DNA from: an uncultured Eubacteriales bacterium
GTDB taxonomy: Bacteria; Bacillota_A; Clostridia; Christensenellales; Aristaeellaceae
Reading direction: 5' to 3'
Length of the DNA: 24,080 nt
Assembly (NCBI GenBank): GCA_944333375.1
Contig: CALVKX010000007.1
Location: 1 to 24,080 of the forward strand
Under the pieces are notes generated by a model. The model worked only from the letters and a program-made list of their open reading frames with translations, did not search any database and was not told where the DNA came from. Both the position numbers and the translations under genes were made by a program. Every line of letters begins with the position of its first letter. Position 1 is the stretch's first letter. This document shows positions 15,326-22,343 of the stretch, piece after piece.

Positions 15326-15793
15326 TCAGCCCCGCCCGGCGAGCGCCAAGATATAGATTCCCGAAACGGCCAGCCCCACCAGCGCGCCCCCGGCCACCTC
15401 GATGGGCTTGTGGCCGACCAGTTCCTTGAGCTCTGCGTCCGAGATGGGCTTTCCGTTAATGAGGACATCCTTCAGGATCTGGTTGATGATCGTGGCCTGA
15501 CGGCCGGTTTCGCGCCGCACGCCCGTCGCGTCATACATGACGATGCTGGCCAGCACGACCGCGATGGCGAACGCCCCGGACGCATAGCCGTTGATGGCTC
15601 CCACCATGACCGCGGCGGAAACCACCATCGCGGTATGGGAGCTGGGCATGCCGCCCGACCCGTGGAAGCGGCTGAGGTCCCATTCATGCTCAACCAGATA
15701 ATGGATGGGAATTTTCAATCCCTGCGCCACGAACCAGCCGATGAACGCGGCGATGAGCACATGATTGAAAAAAACTTCCCCGATAGCGTGCAC
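15326..15793 (-). CDS. Divergent PAP2 family membrane protein (YuiD/DUF212)
   Basis: The 155-aa protein belongs to the divergent PAP2 (acid phosphatase/vanadium haloperoxidase-related) family. Signatures in order are SGGMPSSHTA, YDATGVRRETG and GHKPIEVAGGALVG, with four or so hydrophobic segments. The family relates to lipid phosphate phosphatases, but the exact reaction is unproven. The start is a GTG at 15793 with AGGAGGAGAGG a few bases upstream; an ATG at 15838 would lie at the ispA stop without a ribosome-binding site. Adjacency to ispA suggests handling of an isoprenoid phosphate, which is inference. TTGTGC-17 nt-TATCAT just upstream might be a weak internal promoter. Confidence 0.88.
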   Translation of the reverse strand: MHAIGEVFFNHVLIAAFIGWFVAQGLKIPIHYLVEHEWDLSRFHGSGGMPSSHTAMVVSAAVMVGAINGYASGAFAIAVVLASIVMYDATGVRRETGRQATIINQILKDVLINGKPISDAELKELVGHKPIEVAGGALVGLAVSGIYILALAGRG

Positions 15794-15838
15794 CCGATTC
15801 CTCTCCTCCTGCAAAGCGTTCGTATTATGATACAACAT

Positions 15839-16759
15839 TCAGGCGGTGCGCACAAGGGTCTTTTGCGCAAGCTCCCGCAAAAACCCTCCCCGATCGCCAA
15901 AGGCAGCCAGCGCCGCCACCGCTTCCTCGACAGCCTGCGCGGCATCCTGACGCGCGCGCTCCCTGCCCACGGCGGCGGGCCAAGTCTGCTTGCCGCGCTG
16001 GGCATCCATCCCCGTCTCCTTGCCGAGCTGACGAACGTCGCCCTCCAGGTCCAGCAGGTCATCCACGATCTGGAACGCAAGCCCCACCCCGCGGCCATAG
16101 GCACGCCCGGCCGTCAGCTGCTCCTCGTCCGCGCCGGCCAGCATCAGCCCCGCCGTGACGGGCGCCGTGATGAGGTCGGCGGTCTTGTGCAGGTGGATGT
16201 AGCGCACGCTTTCCACCGTTGGGGGCTTCCCCTCCAGCGTCACATCCAGCGCCTGCCCGGCGATCATGCCCGTGACGCCGGCGCGCCGGGCGATCTCCCC
16301 CGCCGCCCGCAGCGCCTGCGCGGGCCGCTCAAGGGCGATCGGCGCGCCCAGCATGGTCTCGTAGGCGAGGTTGAGCAGCCCGTCGCCCGCCAGAATGGCG
16401 ACTGCCTCGCCAAAAACCCGGTGATTGGTAGGCTTGCCGCGGCGAAGCGCGTCATCGTCCATCGCCGGCAGGTCGTCATGAATCAACGAGTAGGTATGGA
16501 TCATCTCCATCGCGCAGGCAAAAGGCAGCGCCAACTCCCAGTCGTCCCGGACGAGATGGTAGCCCGCCAGCAGGAGCACCGGCCGAAGCCGTTTTCCGGG
16601 CAGAAGAAGGCTGTAGCGCATCGCGCTGCGCAAGGGCTGCGGGGGCATCTTCTCATTCCATCCGCCGTTTTGCGGCTGCGTGACGGGCGCCTCCCCGTCC
16701 TGCGCAAGCAGCGGAAACTGTGCCAGCGCCCGTTCGACCGCCTCACGGTATGCGTCCAT
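15839..16759 (-). CDS. ispA: Farnesyl diphosphate synthase (polyprenyl synthetase family)
   Basis: The enzyme condenses isopentenyl diphosphate with dimethylallyl and geranyl diphosphate to give farnesyl diphosphate, the precursor of undecaprenyl lipid carriers and quinones. The 306-aa protein has the first Asp-rich motif DDLPAMDDD at 95-103 and the second, DDLLD, at 233-237. Tyr90, five residues before the first motif, is the usual marker for C15 products. ATG 16759 is chosen because GAAAGGA lies about 9 nt upstream; an ATG at 16777 overlapping the xseB stop has no ribosome-binding site. It sits in the xseA-xseB-ispA order common to Bacillota. Confidence 0.95.
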   Translation of the reverse strand: MDAYREAVERALAQFPLLAQDGEAPVTQPQNGGWNEKMPPQPLRSAMRYSLLLPGKRLRPVLLLAGYHLVRDDWELALPFACAMEMIHTYSLIHDDLPAMDDDALRRGKPTNHRVFGEAVAILAGDGLLNLAYETMLGAPIALERPAQALRAAGEIARRAGVTGMIAGQALDVTLEGKPPTVESVRYIHLHKTADLITAPVTAGLMLAGADEEQLTAGRAYGRGVGLAFQIVDDLLDLEGDVRQLGKETGMDAQRGKQTWPAAVGRERARQDAAQAVEEAVAALAAFGDRGGFLRELAQKTLVRTA

Positions 16760-16773
16760 GGCCACCCGTCCTT

Positions 16774-17052
16774 TCATTGATCTTCAAGCGCATCCAGCAG
16801 GCTTTTCTGCTCCGCCGCGTCCGTGGGCGTGAGCTGCGGCGAGCCCTCCTTTCCCACGCTGAGTTCCTGCAAGCGCCCCCTGGCCGCCTCCAGCATTTTC
16901 TCTAGCTCCGCGGCCAGCTTCATGCCCTCCTCGTAGCGTCCGATCAGCTCCTCCAGGGGAAGCTCGCCCGTCTCCAGCTCAGCCGCCAGCGCCTCCAGAC
17001 GGCTGAGCTCCTCTTCAAAGCCCACCGCTTTTTTCGCAGCTTTTCCAGCCAT
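16774..17052 (-). CDS. xseB: Exodeoxyribonuclease VII small subunit
   Basis: XseB is the small helical subunit of exonuclease VII, several copies of which bind each XseA along its long helices; the complex degrades single-stranded DNA to oligonucleotides. The 92-aa protein shows the family core FEEELSRLEALAAELETGEL, then LEELIGRYEEGMKLA; it is almost wholly helical, with an added C-terminal tail. The ATG at 17052 has GAAAGGA upstream and follows the xseA stop by 6 nt. Confidence 0.93.
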   Translation of the reverse strand: MAGKAAKKAVGFEEELSRLEALAAELETGELPLEELIGRYEEGMKLAAELEKMLEAARGRLQELSVGKEGSPQLTPTDAAEQKSLLDALEDQ

Positions 17053-17058
17053 CCGGCA

Positions 17059-18261
17059 TCATCCTTTCTCTACACCCGTCACCAGCGCATCCGCCTTCCC
17101 CTGCGCAAGGACGATTTTCAGCGCATCCCCGGGCACGAGCGCCTCCGCGCTTCGCACCGCCCTGCCTTTTCGCAGCACCACGGCATAACCCCGGCGCATC
17201 GTCTGCACAGGACCGGCCGCGCTCAAGCGAAGCGACGCCTGCCTGAGCGCATGCTCGCGCCTGAGCAGGGCGCGCTGCATGGCGGCCGTCATGGCGGCGC
17301 GTGCCGCCGTCACCCGGGCGGACGCGCGCTCCCGGGCGCTCGCGGGCGAGCATGCCTCCAGCCGCTTGCACACGCCGGCCAGCCTGAGCTGCTTTTGGGA
17401 AAGCTGCTGCACGCAGGCCCGCTCCAGCCGTCGCGCAAGCGCCCGCATCGTCTCCGCCAGCGCCTCGCGTTCGGGCACCGCCAGCTCAGCCGCCGCCGAG
17501 GGCGTAGGCGCACGAACGTCGGCAACAAAATCCGCGATCGTCACGTCCGTCTCATGCCCCACGGCGCTGATGACGGGTTTGCGGCAGCGCGCGATGGCCC
17601 GCGCCACGATTTCCTCGTTGAAGGCCCACAGGTCCTCCATGCTTCCGCCGCCGCGGCCGACGATGATGACCTCCGCCTGCGCAAACCCGTCCAACAGGCG
17701 AATGGCGGAGGCGATCTCCGCCGCCGCGCCCTCGCCCTGGACCTTTACGGGACAGAGGTAGAGCGGCATGCCGGGATAGCGCCGCCAGCTCACGCGCGCG
17801 ATGTCGTGCACCACGGCGCCGGTCTGGCTGGTCACGATTCCCACGCCGCGCGGAAGCAACGGAAGGGGTTTTTTGAGCGAAGCGTCAAACAGCCCTTCGG
17901 CCTCCAGCTTTCGCTTGAGCGCCTCAAAGCGCAGATAGAGCTCGCCCACGCCGTCGGGCTCCATGGCTTCGGCGTAGAACTGATACGAGCCCGTGCGGGC
18001 GTACAGCCCAACGCTTCCAAACAGCCGAACGCGCTGGCCGTTTTCCGGGCGAAAGCGCACGCCTATGGCCGACTGGCGAAACATCGCGCAGTTGATGGCC
18101 GCCTCCTCGTCCTTGAGGGTGAAATACCAATGGCCGGAGGTATGGCGTTTGAAATTGCTCAATTCGCCCGTCAGGCACACCCCGCGCAACATGGGATCGG
18201 AGGCGAGGGAGCGGCGGACGTATTCGTTGAGCTGGGAGACGGTGAGCGTCAGCCCCTTCAC
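17059..18261 (-). CDS. xseA: Exodeoxyribonuclease VII large subunit
   Basis: XseA is the catalytic subunit of the metal-independent single-strand nuclease exonuclease VII. The 400-aa protein has the N-terminal OB-fold ([10 protein letters not shown] at 5-14 and [16 protein letters not shown] at 32-47), the catalytic domain with [10 protein letters not shown] at 202-211 and [10 protein letters not shown] at 235-244, a long coiled region at about 260-350 that binds XseB, and a C-terminal beta tail. The start is GTG 18261, which overlaps the folD stop as GTGA; no good ribosome-binding site is visible, so translation is probably coupled to folD. Confidence 0.96.
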   Translation of the reverse strand: MKGLTLTVSQLNEYVRRSLASDPMLRGVCLTGELSNFKRHTSGHWYFTLKDEEAAINCAMFRQSAIGVRFRPENGQRVRLFGSVGLYARTGSYQFYAEAMEPDGVGELYLRFEALKRKLEAEGLFDASLKKPLPLLPRGVGIVTSQTGAVVHDIARVSWRRYPGMPLYLCPVKVQGEGAAAEIASAIRLLDGFAQAEVIIVGRGGGSMEDLWAFNEEIVARAIARCRKPVISAVGHETDVTIADFVADVRAPTPSAAAELAVPEREALAETMRALARRLERACVQQLSQKQLRLAGVCKRLEACSPASARERASARVTAARAAMTAAMQRALLRREHALRQASLRLSAAGPVQTMRRGYAVVLRKGRAVRSAEALVPGDALKIVLAQGKADALVTGVEKG

Positions 18262-19112
18262 AGCGCGGCCGCCGCCTTTTCCGCGGCGGAAACGGTGTTG
18301 TCCATCAGCATGGCGATGGTCATCTTGCCCACGCCGCCGGGAACGGGGGTGATGTAGGAGGCTTTCTGAGACACGGGCTCAAAATCCACGTCGCCGCAGA
18401 GCTTGCCGTCCACGCGGTTGATGCCCACGTCCACCACCACCGCGCCGTCCTTGACCATGTCCGCGGTGATAAAGCGAGGCTTGCCGATGGCGGCCACCAG
18501 AATGTCGGCCCGGCGCGTGTGGGCGGCGAGGTCGGCCGTGCGGCTGTGGCAGATGGTCACGGTGGCGTTTTCCTGCAAAAGCAGCAGCGCCATGGGCTTG
18601 CCCACGATGTTGCTGCGGCCCACCACCACGGCCTCCTTGCCGCTGATGGGGATGCCGGCGCGCTTGAGCATATGCAGCGCGCCCTTGGGCGTGCAGGCCA
18701 CCACGCAGTCCAGCCCGCGTGAGAGGCGACCGGCGTTGATATCGTGGAAGCCGTCCACGTCCTTCTGGGGCAAAATGAGGGAAAGCGCCCGGTCCCCGTC
18801 CAGGTGGCGGGGCAGGGGGAGCTGAACCAGAATCCCGTTGACGGACGGGTCCTCGTTGGCCTCACGGATGGCCGCCTCCAGCGTCTCCTGCGTCGTATCG
18901 GCGGGCATGCGCAGCGTGCGCGAGCGGATGCCCAGGCGGGCGCATGCCTTCTCCTTGTTGCTCACATAGGTCTGACTGGCGGGGTCGTCCCCCACCAGAA
19001 TCACCGTGAGTCCTGGCGTATAACCCTTCTGCGCAAGCGCCTCCACGCGCTTTTTGAGTTCTTCCTCCAACTCGGCCGCCATGAGCCTGCCGTCCAGAAG
19101 CTGTGCCGACAT
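18258..19112 (-). CDS. folD: Methylenetetrahydrofolate dehydrogenase/cyclohydrolase
   Basis: FolD oxidises 5,10-methylene-tetrahydrofolate with NAD(P) and hydrolyses the product to 10-formyl-tetrahydrofolate, supplying purine synthesis and formyl-methionine. The 284-aa protein has Tyr49 and Lys53 in [19 protein letters not shown] near 115-123, and the nucleotide-binding GRSNIVGKP in the middle. The ATG at 19112 has GGGAGG 8 nt upstream. It lies between the TsaD-like gene and xseA, the normal neighbour. Confidence 0.97.
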   Translation of the reverse strand: MSAQLLDGRLMAAELEEELKKRVEALAQKGYTPGLTVILVGDDPASQTYVSNKEKACARLGIRSRTLRMPADTTQETLEAAIREANEDPSVNGILVQLPLPRHLDGDRALSLILPQKDVDGFHDINAGRLSRGLDCVVACTPKGALHMLKRAGIPISGKEAVVVGRSNIVGKPMALLLLQENATVTICHSRTADLAAHTRRADILVAAIGKPRFITADMVKDGAVVVDVGINRVDGKLCGDVDFEPVSQKASYITPVPGGVGKMTIAMLMDNTVSAAEKAAAAL

Positions 19113-19133
19113 AGAAATCGCCTCCCTGTTCTG

Positions 19134-20093
19134 TCAATGTTCGCTGAGATAGCGCCTCAGGCCGATGCGTGCCACGCCCGCGGCATTATCGGCGCTGTAC
19201 CGGGGTTGTCCATAAATGACCCGCACGGGGGCGCGAAGGCGGGAAAGCCTGTTTGCCACCAGTTCCCTGAGGAGCGTGGAGGACGCCACGCCGCCCACCA
19301 CCAGAGCTTCACGCGCGCCCGTATGCCTGCACGCGCCGTCCAAAAGCCGGGCTACCGTGCGCGCCAGGACGTCAAAGACCTCCAGCGCGATGCGCTCCGG
19401 GGAGAAAATCCCTCTGGCGACGAGGCGCTGCGCCTGCGTCTCGACGCCGGAAAGATGGCAGTGGAGCCCGTCGCGGGAGACGCTGAGGGGCAGGATCGCC
19501 TCCGCGTTTTTCCCGCAGCTCAGCGCCAGCTTTTCCAGCGCAGGACCCGCCGGGAAGGGGAGGCCCAGGGCCACGCCCACGCGGTCCACGACCTGCCCGG
19601 CGTGCAAGTCCTCCGTTCCGCCCAGCAGGCTGATCGCCCCGTCGCGGCAGTCCAGAAGCTCGGTGGTGCCACCGCTGAGATGGAGGGCGACGAAAGGGCC
19701 TTGCGGGTCCGGGTTGCCGATCAGGCCGGCGGCAATATGCCCCTGCTGATGCGAGGTGGTATACAGCGGAACGTCGAGCGCCGCCGCCAGCACGGACGCA
19801 TGTCCGAGCCCCACGGAAAAAACCGGCATATAGCTTTCTTCCCCATCGCGCGGGCGGGCGGAAGCGCACACGGCGGCAATCCGTTTTCCATCGGGAAGGC
19901 TGAGCCGTAGCTGCCCTATCACCTGCGGCATTTGCCGCACATGCGCAAAAACGGCCTCGCTCTGGCGAAGGCCGCGCTGTCCCTGCGGGACGGGCAGAAG
20001 CATACGCGCAGAGGCCAGCACCTCGCCACGCTCGTCAACCGCCGCCGCAGAAGTCGTATAGCAACTGGTATCAAAGCCCAGGATGACGCACAT
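19134..20093 (-). CDS. TsaD/Kae1-like (O-sialoglycoprotein endopeptidase-like) paralog
   Basis: A 319-aa ASKHA-fold protein related to TsaD, the enzyme that adds threonylcarbamoyl to A37 of tRNA. The metal ligands look intact: H115 and H119 in HQQGH and D302 in YSADNAAG; the nucleotide loop HLSGGTTEL (138-146) is present. It departs from TsaD in the N-terminal motif (GFDTSCYTTS in place of G-E-T-S-C-D-E-T) and in a SARPRDGEESYMPVF segment at 78-92 where TsaD has a Gly-Pro-Gly-Leu stretch. It also lacks the usual partners next door. I think it is the Clostridia-type second copy found in nusB-folD clusters, of unknown function, rather than the canonical enzyme. ATG 20093 has GAGGAG upstream. 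Confidence 0.8.
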   Translation of the reverse strand: MCVILGFDTSCYTTSAAAVDERGEVLASARMLLPVPQGQRGLRQSEAVFAHVRQMPQVIGQLRLSLPDGKRIAAVCASARPRDGEESYMPVFSVGLGHASVLAAALDVPLYTTSHQQGHIAAGLIGNPDPQGPFVALHLSGGTTELLDCRDGAISLLGGTEDLHAGQVVDRVGVALGLPFPAGPALEKLALSCGKNAEAILPLSVSRDGLHCHLSGVETQAQRLVARGIFSPERIALEVFDVLARTVARLLDGACRHTGAREALVVGGVASSTLLRELVANRLSRLRAPVRVIYGQPRYSADNAAGVARIGLRRYLSEH

Positions 20094-20122
20094 GGCCCCC
20101 GCTCCTCTCCCCCTGGCGGGCG

Positions 20123-20572
20123 TTATGCCTGCGGCTCCTGCTTATCACGGGCCATCGCCCCCAGGACGCCGTTGATGTAACGGCCGCTCTTGGGCTCGCT
20201 GTAACGGTTGGCCATCTCCATCGCCTCGCTGATGGCCACGCTGTCGGGGACATCCGAGCGATGGTACAGCTCATAGGCCGCCAGACGCAGGATGCTAAGG
20301 TCCACATGCGGCACGCGGCTGAGCGTCCAGGCCCCCGTGCTGTGCTTTTCGATGCTCTCGTCGATCTCGCTCTGATGCTCCTCCACGCCCGAGAGCACGT
20401 CGCTGATGTACCTGCGCTCATCCTTGCTGGGCCGCAGCTCGGCGCTGCCCTCCGGCTGCGCCATGGATAGCTGCTCGTAGACCAGGTCGAGCGATTCGTC
20501 GTCGGCCTCTCCGCCCGACAGGCGTTCATACAACAGCTGCATGGCAGCCTGCCTGGCAATTGAACGCGCCAT
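20123..20572 (-). CDS. nusB: Transcription antitermination factor NusB
   Basis: NusB binds boxA RNA with NusE (S10) and promotes antitermination and proper folding of rRNA transcripts. The 149-aa, all-helical protein fits the family: RSIARQAAMQLLYE at the start, PHVDLSILRLAAYEL in the middle and SVAISEAMEMANRYSEPKSG then FINGVLG-like YINGVLGA near the end. I choose ATG 20572, with GGGGGAG about 11 nt upstream; a GTG at 20584 lies inside that site. It heads the housekeeping part of the string, following the envelope-stress genes as in the yqhY-nusB order of Bacillus. Confidence 0.93.
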   Translation of the reverse strand: MARSIARQAAMQLLYERLSGGEADDESLDLVYEQLSMAQPEGSAELRPSKDERRYISDVLSGVEEHQSEIDESIEKHSTGAWTLSRVPHVDLSILRLAAYELYHRSDVPDSVAISEAMEMANRYSEPKSGRYINGVLGAMARDKQEPQA

Positions 20573-20607
20573 GTTCTTCAACACTCCCCCATCGTTTGTA
20601 TCGCCAA

Positions 20608-20841
20608 TTATTCACCCTTGGGCGGAAACAGGCGGTTGATCCATCCCTTGACGATCTCGGTCTTGTTGGCACAGGCGCCCGCAAAATACCCCGCCGCGCA
20701 GAACGCCGCGATGAACAGCGTGCGCCACAGCCCCAGAAAAAGCAGCATCAGCGCGATTATCACGCCCATGCCAGCCCCGACAAGCCCGCAAAGCGGCGTC
20801 CCAACGCGAAGCCCTTCCTTCTTCCCGCCGTCTTCCATCAT
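20608..20841 (-). CDS. DUF2273 small integral membrane protein
   Basis: A 77-aa protein with two hydrophobic helices (about 16-37 and 41-56) and a positively charged cytoplasmic tail (KTEIVKGWINRLFPPKG), the layout of the DUF2273 family. These small proteins accompany AmaP and Asp23 in Gram-positive bacteria and are thought to help hold Asp23 at the membrane. The ATG at 20841 overlaps the amaP stop as ATGA, with AAGGAGG upstream in the end of amaP. Confidence 0.85.
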   Translation of the reverse strand: MMEDGGKKEGLRVGTPLCGLVGAGMGVIIALMLLFLGLWRTLFIAAFCAAGYFAGACANKTEIVKGWINRLFPPKGE

Positions 20842-21569
20842 TCATTCTCCTCCTTGTCCGCGGACGCCGCTTCCTGCGGCAGAGACGCTTCCTCCCCGGC
20901 TTCGGGGGCAGGCACCGATTCGGCAGCGGGCGCATAGCCCTCCGGGTCCTCCTCGTGCCGGAAAACCGGTTGGTCAAAATCCTGCTCAACGACAGCCGCC
21001 GGCTCCGTCGCAGGCTCCTCCTCCAGCGCGGCGGGCGCAAGACGGGTTCCATCGGTGTCCACCATCACGCGTACCTTGTGGACATCCACGCCGCTACAGG
21101 AGGTGATGTACTGCTTGATCTGCTTTTGCAGGGCGTTGACCGTCAGAGGGATGTTCATGCCGTTTAGGAGCGTAACCTTGATTTCCACGATCACGCCCTC
21201 ATGCGCGTGATGGATCCGTATGGCGCCAACCGTCAGCTCCTGATGCGATGCGACGCACTTTTTGACCATGCTCTCCAGCGCGCTCATGGAGATGCTCATA
21301 TCGCCATATTCCGAGTGCTGGATGATAAAGCCCTTTTCCTGCCCCCTGCGAAAGAGCATGGAAATACCATGCACGCCAAGGGCGACAAGCCCCGCCGCGA
21401 CCAGCAGCACCAGGGCGCGCTGCCACCACAGCATGGGGCCGCTCAGCCAGGACGCATCCAGCCTGACAGGCAGCAGGCCGATGCCCAAAACAAGCATCGC
21501 CAGCCCTGCCAGGGCGATCAGAAGCCCGGAAAGCGCCCAAAGAATTCTATCCCAGAATCTGATTTTCAC
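20838..21569 (-). CDS. amaP: Alkaline shock response membrane anchor protein AmaP
   Basis: AmaP anchors Asp23 to the membrane. The 243-aa protein has two N-terminal membrane helices (about 10-33 and 48-72), a cytoplasmic Asp23-like alpha/beta domain (about 85-175, with AIRIHHAHEGVIVEIKV) and an acidic Pro/Glu-rich tail from about 183 to the end. The start is GTG 21569, 7 nt after GGGAGG; earlier in-frame codons up to 21608 lack a ribosome-binding site. The 91-nt gap to asp23 upstream holds nothing else I can recognise. Confidence 0.85.
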   Translation of the reverse strand: MKIRFWDRILWALSGLLIALAGLAMLVLGIGLLPVRLDASWLSGPMLWWQRALVLLVAAGLVALGVHGISMLFRRGQEKGFIIQHSEYGDMSISMSALESMVKKCVASHQELTVGAIRIHHAHEGVIVEIKVTLLNGMNIPLTVNALQKQIKQYITSCSGVDVHKVRVMVDTDGTRLAPAALEEEPATEPAAVVEQDFDQPVFRHEEDPEGYAPAAESVPAPEAGEEASLPQEAASADKEENE

Positions 21570-21660
21570 GACCGTTTCCTCCCTGTGAAGAATGTCGGTG
21601 AAAAGCAATGCCTGCCCCAGCCCAGCCTATGCCAAACGGAAAGCAGGTATTGCCATCAAA

Positions 21661-22239
21661 TTATTCTTCCGGGGATCGCTCCTCCTCCGGCTCTTGCCCG
21701 ACAGGATCTGAGGCGTGCATTTCCGCGGGGGTGGGTTCGCCCTCAAATTCCACATGTACCGGCTCCAGCGGCTTTTCCGGCTCAGCCGGCTTCTCGGGCT
21801 TGGTCGCGCTGTCCTCAATCCCCTTGAGGGACTGAAGGCCTTCAAGCGTCTCCTTTTGCTCCTTTTCAAAGCTGACGCCCTGCACGTGCACGTCCACACG
21901 CACCACATGCAGCCCGGTCATGGATTCGATGGCCTTGCGCACGTTTTCCTGCACATTGGAGGCGGCCGTCTGAATGGGGGTGCCGTACTCGATAATCAGA
22001 TAGATATCGACCGCGGCCTCCTCCGTGCCCAGCTCGACCTTGACGCCCCTGGTAATGTTCTTGTTGCGTCCGAACACGTCGGTGATGCCGCCGCCGGAGC
22101 ACATCCCCGCGACGCCCTCCACCTCGTTGGCCGCCACGCCCGCGATAATGGCGATGACTTCATTTGCATATGTGATCGTCCCCGTGGAATCGCTGTCCTG
22201 ATCCAGGGTCAAAGGCAGATTGTCCTTTTTGGTGGCCAT
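21661..22239 (-). CDS. Asp23/Gls24 family envelope stress response protein
   Basis: The 192-aa protein has the Asp23 core at about 20-122: GTITYANEVIAIIAGVAANE, VEGVAGMCSGG, the VDIYLIIEYG strand and NVQENVRKAIE then MTGLHVVRVDVHVQGV. Members are abundant, membrane-associated proteins involved in cell-wall stress homeostasis. The C-terminal 45 or so residues form an acidic Pro/Glu tail not present in short YqhY-type relatives. ATG 22239 is chosen, 8 nt after AGGAGG; a GTG nine bases earlier lies next to that site. It is first in asp23-amaP-DUF2273-nusB, with its own promoter upstream. Confidence 0.92.
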   Translation of the reverse strand: MATKKDNLPLTLDQDSDSTGTITYANEVIAIIAGVAANEVEGVAGMCSGGGITDVFGRNKNITRGVKVELGTEEAAVDIYLIIEYGTPIQTAASNVQENVRKAIESMTGLHVVRVDVHVQGVSFEKEQKETLEGLQSLKGIEDSATKPEKPAEPEKPLEPVHVEFEGEPTPAEMHASDPVGQEPEEERSPEE

Positions 22240-22296
22240 ATCCCACACCTCCTATGGTTTGGGCCCGACCGGCCCCTACAGCCCGATTCACCTCAT

Positions 22297-22325
22297 AGTA
22301 TAACAGATTCCCCGCTCATTGACAA
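22297..22325 (-). promoter_or_regulatory. Sigma-A promoter with extended -10 upstream of asp23
   Basis: On the minus strand TTGTCA (22325-22320), a 17-nt spacer and TATACT (22302-22297) are each one mismatch from consensus, and TG stands one base before the -10. The site is in the 104-nt gap between aspS and asp23, about 57 nt before the asp23 start. The gap has no clear terminator for aspS, only a weak 5-bp CCCGC/GCGGG stem. Confidence 0.75.
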
Positions 22326-22343
22326 TCAAACGGCGGGATTTTG

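Noticed and set aside
22310..22342. Terminator after aspS
   Set aside because: Only a 5-bp CCCGC/GCGGG stem with a 17-nt loop and no T-run; it also overlaps the -35 of the asp23 promoter.
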